This document shows, piece after piece, positions 1-6,755 of a stretch of 11,104 nucleotides of DNA. A program made the translations under genes and the position numbers. The stretch is from Natrialbaceae archaeon (GTDB taxonomy: Archaea > Halobacteriota > Halobacteria > Halobacteriales > Natrialbaceae): NCBI GenBank assembly GCA_003552885.1, contig PUPA01000249.1, forward strand, positions 1 to 11,104, read 5' to 3'. The notes beneath the pieces were generated by a model. It saw nothing but the letters and a program-made list of their open reading frames with translations. It searched no databases and was not told the origin of the DNA. Numbering within the stretch: position 1 is the first letter of the stretch; the number at the start of each line of letters is the position of its first letter.

Positions 1-302
1 CCGACCGGTACACCTACCCCGACTCGTTCTCGCCCCGGCTGCTCGACGGGGAGGACGTCCTGGTGCTCGGCCACACCCACGTCCAGCACGTCGAGCGGTA
101 CGCCGAGGGAGTCGTCCTCAACCCGGGCTCGGTCGGCCAGCCGCGGGACGGCGATCCGCGAGCCGCCTACGCCGTCGTCGATCTGTCGGCGCTCGACGTC
201 GAGAGTCGCCGTGTCCCCTACGACGTCGGGGCCGTGCGACGGGCGGTTTCGGAGGCGGGTCTTCCCGAACGGACGGGCGACCGGCTCTCCCGGGGACGGT
301 GA
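1..302 (+). CDS. Metallophosphoesterase, YfcE/MJ0936-like, C-terminal part (5' end outside window)
   Basis: The first in-frame codon is at position 3, and the 99 visible residues end at a TGA at 300-302. Two signatures of the calcineurin-like phosphoesterase superfamily (YfcE/MJ0936 branch) are visible. These are GHTH at visible residues 23-26, whose histidines bind the dinuclear metal centre, and the following NPGSVGQPR segment typical of this branch. Proteins of this family are about 160-230 residues long and hydrolyse phosphodiesters in the cytoplasm, usually with Mn or Ni; the physiological substrate is generally unknown. The N-terminal metal ligands (DxH, GD, GNCD motifs) would lie upstream of the window and cannot be checked. 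The stop is followed after 28 nt by a 20-bp tandem array. The family call is secure; the substrate is not predictable. Confidence 0.9.
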   Translation, partial: DRYTYPDSFSPRLLDGEDVLVLGHTHVQHVERYAEGVVLNPGSVGQPRDGDPRAAYAVVDLSALDVESRRVPYDVGAVRRAVSEAGLPERTGDRLSRGR

Positions 303-330
303 CGGGCGAACGGAGAGCCGTCGACCGAAG

Positions 331-425
331 GGGCCGGGAGCCGACTGGAGGGGCCAGGAGCCGACTGGAGGGGCCAGGAGCCGACTGGAGGGGCCAGGAG
401 CCGACTGGAGGGGCCAGGAGCCGAC
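331..425. repeat. 20-bp tandem repeat, about 4.7 copies
   Basis: The unit GGGCCAGGAGCCGACTGGAG starts at 331, 351, 371 and 391, with a partial copy at 411-425. The first copy differs by one base (GGGCCGGGAG); the others are identical, so the array is young or homogenised. The period is not a multiple of three, so any reading frame through it rotates, which argues against coding. Each CCAGGAGCCGACTGG segment has complementary CCAG/CTGG ends around 7 nt and could form a small stem. The array lies after the phosphoesterase stop and about 100 bp upstream of the substrate-binding-protein gene. A role in transcription ending, mRNA 3' structure or regulation is possible but not shown. Confidence 0.95.
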
Positions 426-487
426 CGATCCCGAACGCGGCGGCGAGGGCGCGTCCGGTCTACGGGAAATCGCTGTCACGATCCGAG

Positions 488-499
488 CACTTATTGACT
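488..499 (+). promoter_or_regulatory. TATA-like box of the substrate-binding protein gene
   Basis: An AT-rich island (CACTTATTGACT) is centred about 30 nt before the ATG at 523, in otherwise GC-rich DNA. In haloarchaea transcription begins about 25-27 nt downstream of the TATA centre, so the mRNA would begin at or very near the ATG (leaderless). This agrees with the absence of a Shine-Dalgarno sequence and supports 523 as the start. Confidence 0.55.
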
Positions 500-522
500 A
501 CTGGTACGTCCGTCGAACAGTC

Positions 523-1614
523 ATGCAACGACGAAACGTCATCAAACTCGCCGGTCTGACCGGCACTGCGGGACTCGGCGCGCTCGCCGGCTGTCTCGGC
601 GACGACAACGGCGACGACGACAACGGCGACGACGACAACGGCGACGACGAAGCGAACGGTGACGACGATTTCCCGACCGACTCGTTGACCTGGATGGTCC
701 CGTGGTCGGAGGGCGGTGGCACCGACACGTACACCCGACAGATCGTCCCGGGGATGGAAGACGCGATCGGCCAGTCGGTCGAGGTCGACAACCGTCCGGG
801 TGCGGGCCAGATGGTCGGCTCGGAGTGGCTCTCCACCCAGGATACCGACGGCTACACGTTCGGGACGATCAACTCCGGTGGCGCTCACTTCACCTGGCGA
901 GCCCAGGAGCTCGAAGACCAGTTTCACGTCGAGGAGGACTTCGATCCGATCAGCATCGGCGGCACGTTCGGCTACACCCTGATCGTCAACCGCGACGTCG
1001 GCGAGGAGTACGGCATCGACGACTACGGCTCGCTCCGGGACGCCTACGCCGACGGCGACATCTCCGGCTTCGGCTTCCAGGGGGCCGGCAGCGGCACCCA
1101 CCTCACGACGCTGATCCTCAGAGAGCAGTACGGGCTGGAGTACGACACGGCCGTCCCCTACGACGGCGGTGGCCCGACCAGCGAGGCCGTCCAGGGCGGG
1201 GAGGTCGCCGCCGGTTTCGCGACCAACACCTCCGCACTGGCCGCCGAGGACAGCGGCGAGGCGTACACGACCGTCAGCCTCATGGACATCGACCTCAGCG
1301 ACACCTGGCCCGACCTCGACAACATCGACAACTACGGGGACAGCTTGGCCTGGAACAACGAGTTCAACCAGGTCCAGCACGTCCCGGCGGGGACCCCGGA
1401 GGATGTCAAAGAGACGCTCTCGTCGGCCGTCGAGGCCGGAGTTACCACCGACGACGCCCAGCAGTGGGCGGAGGACACCGGCAACGTCTTAGAGTACGGC
1501 GACATGGCCGAAGCCGAGGAGGTCTGGTACGGCCTCGTCGAGGAGATGGAACGGCAAGTCGAGGACGCGATCGGCGGCTTCGACGAGTTCCTCGAGCTCG
1601 CAGAGGAGGACTGA
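523..1614 (+). CDS. Tripartite tricarboxylate transporter (TctC/Bug family) substrate-binding lipoprotein
   Basis: The product is 363 residues long, close to the usual ~320 plus a halophilic linker. It starts MQRRNVIKLAG, a twin-arginine signal, followed by a hydrophobic stretch and the lipobox LAGC with Cys24 as predicted lipid anchor, so it should be Tat-exported and tethered outside the cell membrane. Residues 26-49 are a low-complexity Asp/Asn/Gly linker encoded by near-exact 15-bp repeats. The mature domain begins around residue 54 and carries the TctC hallmarks GGGTD (64-68) and VDNRPGAG (88-95). Such proteins capture small organic acids (tricarboxylates, other carboxylates, sometimes other metabolites) and deliver them to a TctA/TctB permease; the ligand here is unknown. 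No tctA or tctB lies beside it: the next gene is a small unrelated protein. The frame is open upstream to 211, but that stretch runs through the 20-bp tandem array and has no signal peptide, so the ATG at 523 is the start. Confidence 0.92.
   Translation: MQRRNVIKLAGLTGTAGLGALAGCLGDDNGDDDNGDDDNGDDEANGDDDFPTDSLTWMVPWSEGGGTDTYTRQIVPGMEDAIGQSVEVDNRPGAGQMVGSEWLSTQDTDGYTFGTINSGGAHFTWRAQELEDQFHVEEDFDPISIGGTFGYTLIVNRDVGEEYGIDDYGSLRDAYADGDISGFGFQGAGSGTHLTTLILREQYGLEYDTAVPYDGGGPTSEAVQGGEVAAGFATNTSALAAEDSGEAYTTVSLMDIDLSDTWPDLDNIDNYGDSLAWNNEFNQVQHVPAGTPEDVKETLSSAVEAGVTTDDAQQWAEDTGNVLEYGDMAEAEEVWYGLVEEMERQVEDAIGGFDEFLELAEED
601..669 (+). repeat. 15-bp coding repeats for the Asp/Gly/Asn lipoprotein linker
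   Basis: Consecutive near-identical copies of GACGACGACAACGGC encode a DDDNG-type linker directly after the lipobox cysteine. Acidic linkers of this kind are common in haloarchaeal surface lipoproteins and probably hold the binding domain away from the membrane. The repeat keeps the reading frame, so copy number can change without disrupting the protein. Confidence 0.85.
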
Positions 1615-1667
1615 CGCGGCCGTTCGCCTGGAGGGGGACCCTCCGCGGTGGATCTACACGCGGGGGA

Positions 1668-1679
1668 GAACGTTTTTGA
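1668..1679 (+). promoter_or_regulatory. Promoter (BRE/TATA-like) of the small gene at 1702
   Basis: GAACGTTTTTGA combines a purine-rich BRE-like GAACG with a T-rich TATA-like core. The core is centred about 27 nt before the ATG at 1702, again the spacing expected for a leaderless haloarchaeal mRNA. It suggests the small gene has its own promoter although it follows the upstream gene on the same strand by 87 nt. Confidence 0.55.
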
Positions 1680-1701
1680 TCGCACGCTTCGAGACGGGGG
1701 T

Positions 1702-1995
1702 ATGAGCGACTTCGATCTCGATCTCCGGGCGGTCGAAGAGCACATCGATGGCAGCGAAGGCGAGTTCGAAGGACGGATCGTCCTCGACGTCCTCGACGGC
1801 ACCACCTCCCCCGAGGAGTGGGTCGAACTCGTCGAGTCGGGGGCCACGCTGGTCTTTCGCGTCGAGGGTGACGTCAACGAACGCGCCGCCGGCTTCGCCC
1901 GCGAGGTCAAAGACGCCGGCGGGAGTCTGGTTCACTTCCGGGGGTTTCTGATCGTCGCGCCCGCCGGCGTCGAGGTCGACACCGACCGGCTCTGA
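1702..1995 (+). CDS. Small conserved haloarchaeal protein, resembles DUF5779
   Basis: This is a 97-residue soluble, acidic protein that begins MSDFDLDLRAVEEHIDG. It has no signal peptide, membrane segment or metal-binding motif. From memory of haloarchaeal proteomes it resembles the DUF5779 family, whose function is not known. The alternation of predicted strands and helices, with VLDVLDG, TLVFRVEGDVNERAAGFAREVK and FRGFLIVAP, suggests a compact alpha/beta fold. The ATG at 1702 is preferred over the in-frame GTG at 1648 because a TATA-like box lies 27 nt upstream and because the extra 18 residues would cover that box. It is convergent with gltB, with 30 nt between the two stop codons. I cannot assign a role, and the family name is a recollection rather than a search result. 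Confidence 0.82.
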   Translation: MSDFDLDLRAVEEHIDGSEGEFEGRIVLDVLDGTTSPEEWVELVESGATLVFRVEGDVNERAAGFAREVKDAGGSLVHFRGFLIVAPAGVEVDTDRL

Positions 1996-2025
1996 CCGAC
2001 CGGTCACCGCACCCGCGGCGACGGC

Positions 2026-5000
2026 TCAGTCGTCACTCGCCGCGTAACCGGCCGGTCCGGCTTCCGCGCTGGGTTCGGCCGTCTCGGGGAGGTCGGCACG
2101 GACGTCGTCCCGGCCGTCCTCGGTGATCGCCGCGTGGTAGGCTTCGGGCATCACTTTGACGAACGCACCGAGCGTGCGTTCCCACTCCGCCAGCAGCTCC
2201 CGGCCCCGTTCGCTGCCGGTGTAGGCGACGTGGTTCTCGACGAGCCGACGGAGCATCGCCTCGTCGGCTTCCTCTAGGTCCTCTTCGAGGCTGACCATCC
2301 CGGTGTTCGCCTTCCCGGCGAGTTCGCGGTCCGGATCGAAGACGTAGGCGACGCCGCCGGACATGCCGGCGGCGAAGTTCTTCCCCGTCCCGCCGAGGAC
2401 GGCGACGACGCCGCCGGTCATGTACTCACAGCCGTGGTCGCCGACGCCCTCGACGACGGCTTTCGCCCCGGAGTTTCGCACCGCAAAGCGCTCGCCGGCG
2501 ACGCCGTTGACGTACAGCTCGCCGCCGGTGGCCCCGTAGAGGGCGACGTTGCCGACGGCGACGTTCTCGGTCGGCTCGTAGCCGGCCCGGTCGGGCGTCC
2601 GGACGGTCAGCTTCCCGCCCGAGAGTCCCTTGCCGACGTAGTCGTTGGCGACTCCCTCGAGGTGCATCGAGATCCCGTTTGCTAAGAACGCACCGAAGCT
2701 CTGGCCGGCGACCCCCTCGAGGTCGACGCTGACGGTGTCCTCGGGGAGGCCGTTCTCGCCGTACCGGCTCGTCACGCGGTTCGAGAGCATCGCGCCGACC
2801 GCCCGGTCGACGTTGCGGATCGGTGCGGAGAGGGAGACGGGCGTCCCGGTCTCGATCGCCTCTCCGGCTTTCACCAGCAGCTTGCGGTCGAGGTGGTCGG
2901 CGAGCTCGTGGTCTTGTTCGCGCCGTTTCAGTCGGGCCTCGCCCGCCGGCTCGGCGAGCACCGCCGAGAGGTCGACGTTGCGGGCTTTCGGGTGATCGAC
3001 GTCCGTCCGCTGTTCGAGGACGTCGACGCGACCGATCATCTCCTCGACGCTCCGGAAGCCGAGTTCGGCCATGATCTCCCGGAGCTCCTGGGCGATGAAC
3101 GTCATGTAGTTGATGACGTGTTCGGGCTCGCCGGGGAACCGCTTGCGGAGGTCCTCACGCTGGGTGGCGACGCCGACGGGGCAGGTGTTCTTGTGACACT
3201 GTCGGGCCATCACACAGCCGCTCGTGACCAGACTCGCGGTGCCGAAGACGTACTCCTCGGCGCCGAGCAGGGCGGCGACGGCGACGTCTCGACCCGTCTT
3301 CAGCCCGCCGTCGGTCGAGACCCGGATCCGATCGCGCAGGCCGGTCGCACACAGCATCTGGTTGGCCTCCGAGAGGCCGAGCTCCCAGGGGAGGCCGGCG
3401 TTTTTGATCGAGGTCCGGGGGGAGGCGCCGGTCCCTCCGGAGTGACCCGAGATGTGGACGACGTCGGCGTTGGCCTTCGCGACGCCGGCGGCGATCGTGC
3501 CGATGCCGGCCTCGCTGACGAGCTTGACGTTTACGTCGGCCTCTTCGTTCGCCGCCTTCAGATCGAAGATCAGCTGTTTCAGGTCCTCGATCGAGTAGAT
3601 GTCGTGTAACGGCGGCGGCGAGATCAGCCCGACCCCGGGGGTGGACTTGCGGACGTGTGCGATCATCTCGTTTACTTTCTCGCCGGGCAGCTGGCCGCCC
3701 TCGCCCGGCTTCGACCCCTGAGCCATCTTGATCTGGAGCTCGTCGGCACTCGAGAGGTACGTCGAGGTGACCCCGAACCGGCCGGAGGCGACCTGTTTTA
3801 CGTTACACTCCCGTTCGGTGTCGAAGCGTTCGGGCGGCTCGCCGCCCTCCCCGGAGTTCGACTTGCCGCCGATCCGGTTCATCGCGATCGAGTTGTTCTC
3901 GTGGGCCTCCGGCGACAGCGAGCCGAGGCTCATCGCCGCCGTGGAGAACCGCCTGACGATGTCGGCGACGGGCTCGACCTCCGAGACGGACACGGGGTCT
4001 CGATCGGAGTCGAACTCGAGGAGTCCACGCAGGGTCTGGAGCTGTCCGTTCTGTTCGTTTATCATCGCGGCGAACTCCCGGTACCGGTCGTAGTCGCCCG
4101 ACCGGACCGCCTGCTGGAGCGTGCCGACGGTCTTTGGGTTCCACTGGTGGTGGATCCCCCCCGAGCGGAACTCGAACTCCCCCTGGCGCTCGAGATCGGG
4201 GTCGTCCGTGCCGTAGGCGACGGCGTGGCGCTCTCTGAGGTCCTCGGCGATCTCCGGGAGGCCGATCCCTCCGGTCCGGTTCTCCGTGCCCTCGAAGTAG
4301 TCGGCGACGAGGTCGGCGTCGAGGCCGACGGCCTCGAAGATCTGGGCCCCGCGGTAGCTCTCGACGGTCGAGATCCCCATCTTCGCCATCGTCTTCAACA
4401 GCCCGTCCTCGATGGCGCCGACGTAGGCGTCGATCGCCTCCTCGAGCTCCGCGCCGTCGGCGCCGGCGGTGACGTCCTCGATCGTCCGGAAGGCGAGATA
4501 CGGGTTGACCGCGCCGGCGCCGTAGCCGATCAGCGTCGCGAACTGGTGGACCGTGCGGGGGTCGGCCGACTCGACGACGAGCCCGACGCGGCTGCGAAGT
4601 CCCACCCGCACGAGGTGGTGGTGGACCGCCCCGGTCGCGAGCAGGCTCGGGACCGCCACCCGGTCGGGGCCGACAGCTCGATCCGAGAGGATCACGACGT
4701 CGTGGCCGTCCTCGATGGCCGCGACGGCCTCCGCGCGGACGCGCTCGACCTCCGCCTCGAGCTCCACACCCGACTCCTCGGCCGTCGGCTCGTAAGTGAG
4801 ATCGACGGTCGCCGCCGTGAAGCCGTTCTCCGTACACTCCCGGATCGCCTCGAGTTCGGCGTCGGTCAGGATGGGGGAGTCACAGACGAGCTGGCGGGCG
4901 TGTTCGGGGCTCTCGGCGAGCAGGTTTCGCTGATTGCCGAGACGACTCTCGAGGCTCGTCACCAGCTCCTCGCGGATGTAATCCAGCGGCGGGTTGGTCA

Positions 5001-6573
5001 CCTGGGCGAACAGCTGCTTGAAGTACGAGGGCAGCGGCCGGTTGAACTCGGTGAGCACAGACAGCGGCGTGTCGTCGCCCATCGAGCCGACGGGGTCTTT
5101 CCCCTTCCGGGCCATCGGCTCGACGAGGTTGTCGAGCTCGTCGTGGGTGTAGCCGAAGGCGGCCTGACGCTCGCGGAGGTCCGGCACCGACGCCCGCGGC
5201 GTCGGATCGGCGGGAGCGAACTCCTCGAGACGGAGCTGCTCGCGGTCGACCCACTCGCCGTACCGATCGTCGACGAGCCGGTCGAACACCTCCTCGTCGG
5301 GGATCACCCGCCCCTCGGTCGGGTCGGCGAGAAAGAGCTGGCCGGGCTGGAGCCGGCCGGTCTCGACGACCTCGGCAGGGTCGTGTTCGAGCGCGCCCGC
5401 CTCGCTGGCCATCACCAGCCGGTCGTCGGCAGTGATCTCGTACCGGCAGGGCCGGAGGCCGTTTCGGTCGAGGACGGCGCCGACGCGCTCGCCGTCGGTC
5501 GCGGCGACCAGCGCCGGCCCGTCCCAGGGCTCGACCAGCGAGGCGTGGAAGTCATAAAACTCCTTTCGGTCCTCGGGCATCGCGTCGTCGCCCCGCCAGG
5601 CCTCGGGGACGAGCATCCGGAGGGCGTGTGGGAGGTCGCGTCCGCCCTGCATCAGCAGTTCGAGGGCGTTGTCGACGCTCGCGGTGTCCGACTGGTCGGG
5701 GTCGGCGATCACCGGCTTGACGGCGTCGAGGTCGTCGATGACCGCACTCTCGAGGTCGCTTTCGCGGGCGCGCATCCAGTTTACGTTCCCCTGGATGGTG
5801 TTGAACTCGCCGTTGTGGATGACGTTCCGGTAGGGGTGTGCGAGGTGCCAGGCGCCGAGGGTGTTCGTCGAGAACCGCTCGTGGACGAGCACGAACGTCG
5901 ACAGCATCCGCTCGTCGGTCAGATCGGGGTAGTACGTCGGTACCTGTTCGCCCTTGAGCAGCCCCTTGTAGACGACGGTCTTCGCGTCGAGCGAGCAGAC
6001 GTAAAAGCGCTCGGCGCCGTCGAAGTCATCCGCGGAGACGGCGTTCTCCAGGGCCCGGCGGGCGACGTACAGCCGGCGGTCGAACGCCTCCCCCTCGCAG
6101 TCGTCGGTGGGGGCGAGAAAACACTGTCTGACGTCGGGTTCGGAGGCGAGGGCGGTCTCCCCCAGCCCCTCGTTGTCCGTCGGCACGTCCCGCCAGGCGA
6201 GGAGTTCGAGGGCGTAGTCGGCGAAGACGTTCTCGGTGAGTTCGACGAGTCGCGAGCGGGCGTCCACGTCGGTGGGGAAAAACAGCGAGCCGACCGCGTA
6301 CGTCTCCGGGAGGGAGACGTCGAGGACGGCGTCGAAGAACGCGTCGGGGCGCTGGAGCATGATTCCGGCGCCGTCGCCGGTGTCCTCCTCGGCGCCGGTG
6401 GTGCCGCGGTGTTCGAGGTTTACGAGCAGTTCGAGGCCGTCGGAGACGACGGCGTGGCTCCGCCCGCCGTCTAAATCCATGACGACGCCGACGCCGCAGC
6501 TGGCGCGGGCGTCCTCCGGGTCGGCGAGTCCCCCCGAGGACGCGCCGCCCCAGTCTATGTGTGGCTGTGACAT
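2026..6573 (-). CDS. gltB: Glutamate synthase, large subunit (GOGAT)
   Basis: The protein of 1515 residues matches the full-length bacterial-type GltB (about 1470-1530). It converts glutamine plus 2-oxoglutarate to two glutamates, the second half of the GS-GOGAT cycle, in the cytoplasm. Domains: a short propeptide (1-25), then a class II glutaminase domain starting at catalytic Cys26 (SCGVGVV), with HNGEFNTIQGN near 253-263; a central domain at about 470-740; the FMN-binding barrel at about 800-1190, with SGRFGVTS and MAQGSKPGEGGQLPG; the 3Fe-4S ligands Cys1120, Cys1126 and Cys1131 (C-x5-C-x4-C); and the C-terminal beta-helix at about 1230-1430 with many GG/GxG turns. No gltD (NADPH-oxidising small subunit) is adjacent, so electrons may come from ferredoxin or from a subunit encoded elsewhere. 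The start at 6573 is supported by a TATA box 25 nt upstream and by the position of Cys26. Long frames on the opposite strand are GC-rich shadows of this gene. Confidence 0.97.
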   Translation of the reverse strand: MSQPHIDWGGASSGGLADPEDARASCGVGVVMDLDGGRSHAVVSDGLELLVNLEHRGTTGAEEDTGDGAGIMLQRPDAFFDAVLDVSLPETYAVGSLFFPTDVDARSRLVELTENVFADYALELLAWRDVPTDNEGLGETALASEPDVRQCFLAPTDDCEGEAFDRRLYVARRALENAVSADDFDGAERFYVCSLDAKTVVYKGLLKGEQVPTYYPDLTDERMLSTFVLVHERFSTNTLGAWHLAHPYRNVIHNGEFNTIQGNVNWMRARESDLESAVIDDLDAVKPVIADPDQSDTASVDNALELLMQGGRDLPHALRMLVPEAWRGDDAMPEDRKEFYDFHASLVEPWDGPALVAATDGERVGAVLDRNGLRPCRYEITADDRLVMASEAGALEHDPAEVVETGRLQPGQLFLADPTEGRVIPDEEVFDRLVDDRYGEWVDREQLRLEEFAPADPTPRASVPDLRERQAAFGYTHDELDNLVEPMARKGKDPVGSMGDDTPLSVLTEFNRPLPSYFKQLFAQVTNPPLDYIREELVTSLESRLGNQRNLLAESPEHARQLVCDSPILTDAELEAIRECTENGFTAATVDLTYEPTAEESGVELEAEVERVRAEAVAAIEDGHDVVILSDRAVGPDRVAVPSLLATGAVHHHLVRVGLRSRVGLVVESADPRTVHQFATLIGYGAGAVNPYLAFRTIEDVTAGADGAELEEAIDAYVGAIEDGLLKTMAKMGISTVESYRGAQIFEAVGLDADLVADYFEGTENRTGGIGLPEIAEDLRERHAVAYGTDDPDLERQGEFEFRSGGIHHQWNPKTVGTLQQAVRSGDYDRYREFAAMINEQNGQLQTLRGLLEFDSDRDPVSVSEVEPVADIVRRFSTAAMSLGSLSPEAHENNSIAMNRIGGKSNSGEGGEPPERFDTERECNVKQVASGRFGVTSTYLSSADELQIKMAQGSKPGEGGQLPGEKVNEMIAHVRKSTPGVGLISPPPLHDIYSIEDLKQLIFDLKAANEEADVNVKLVSEAGIGTIAAGVAKANADVVHISGHSGGTGASPRTSIKNAGLPWELGLSEANQMLCATGLRDRIRVSTDGGLKTGRDVAVAALLGAEEYVFGTASLVTSGCVMARQCHKNTCPVGVATQREDLRKRFPGEPEHVINYMTFIAQELREIMAELGFRSVEEMIGRVDVLEQRTDVDHPKARNVDLSAVLAEPAGEARLKRREQDHELADHLDRKLLVKAGEAIETGTPVSLSAPIRNVDRAVGAMLSNRVTSRYGENGLPEDTVSVDLEGVAGQSFGAFLANGISMHLEGVANDYVGKGLSGGKLTVRTPDRAGYEPTENVAVGNVALYGATGGELYVNGVAGERFAVRNSGAKAVVEGVGDHGCEYMTGGVVAVLGGTGKNFAAGMSGGVAYVFDPDRELAGKANTGMVSLEEDLEEADEAMLRRLVENHVAYTGSERGRELLAEWERTLGAFVKVMPEAYHAAITEDGRDDVRADLPETAEPSAEAGPAGYAASDD

Positions 6574-6591
6574 ACTAGACGGTAGCGACGG

Positions 6592-6603
6592 CTCTTATAA
6601 GAG
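6592..6603 (-). promoter_or_regulatory. gltB proximal promoter: palindromic TATA box
   Basis: CTCTTATAAGAG is a perfect 12-bp palindrome whose TTATAA core is centred about 25 nt before the A of the gltB ATG (6573). That is the classic distance for a leaderless haloarchaeal transcript. The symmetry means the box could also be read towards the right, or could double as a site for a dimeric regulator. Confidence 0.7.
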
Positions 6604-6630
6604 TGTGGCCCATAATGACTAAGTGTACTA

Positions 6631-6668
6631 CATACATATATAAGGTTGCAAGGATTGTATATATATAA
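6631..6668. promoter_or_regulatory. AT-rich island with inverted repeat upstream of gltB
   Basis: This is the most AT-rich stretch of the window. Arms at 6632-6643 (ATACATATATAA) and 6655-6666 (TTGTATATATAT) form a 12-bp inverted repeat with two mismatches around an 11-nt spacer that includes TTGCAA. The right arm, read on the minus strand, follows AACGTTCG and looks like a BRE/TATA pair. It would start a gltB transcript near 6635-6640 with a leader of about 60 nt. Alternatively it is an operator for a regulator of nitrogen metabolism. Function is inferred only from composition, symmetry and position. Confidence 0.5.
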
Positions 6669-6682
6669 CGAACGTTAGTTCT

Positions 6683-6694
6683 CGACCGCGGTCG
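6683..6694. repeat. 12-bp perfect palindrome
   Basis: CGACCGCGGTCG reads the same on both strands. It lies about 110 nt upstream of the gltB start, right next to the AT-rich island. It could be a protein-binding site, but GC-rich palindromes of this size also arise by chance. Confidence 0.6.
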
Positions 6695-6734
6695 GGAGTC
6701 CGTCCGGCACGGAACGGGAGTGACGCCCGACCGG

Positions 6735-6755
6735 ACCGAACGGGGTCCGTTCGGT
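6735..6755. repeat. Hairpin-forming inverted repeat, 9-bp arms, 3-nt loop
   Basis: ACCGAACGG, then GGT, then CCGTTCGGT gives a perfect stem of nine pairs in either strand's RNA. No T tract follows, so it is not a typical intrinsic terminator. It overlaps the first of two CGGTGTGTTAC direct repeats (6752-6762; second at 6791-6801, 39 nt apart), of which the flanks are also partly alike. Possible roles are RNA structure in a proS 3' extension, a small RNA, or a regulator site. Confidence 0.6.

Noticed and set aside
211..522. Upstream in-frame extension of the substrate-binding protein, adding 104 residues
   Set aside because: It overlaps the phosphoesterase end, runs through the 20-bp tandem array and would bury the Tat/lipobox signal inside the protein; a TATA-like box lies just before the ATG at 523.
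1996..2025. Possible bidirectional terminator between the convergent genes
   Set aside because: The 30-nt gap has no T tracts and only a 4-bp complementary pair, too little to call a terminator.
3655..6474. A 939-codon open frame on the plus strand opposite gltB
   Set aside because: It is the antisense shadow of gltB in GC-rich DNA: composition is dominated by Arg, Val, Gly, Asp and Leu, no domain is recognisable, and gltB on the other strand has all its catalytic residues.
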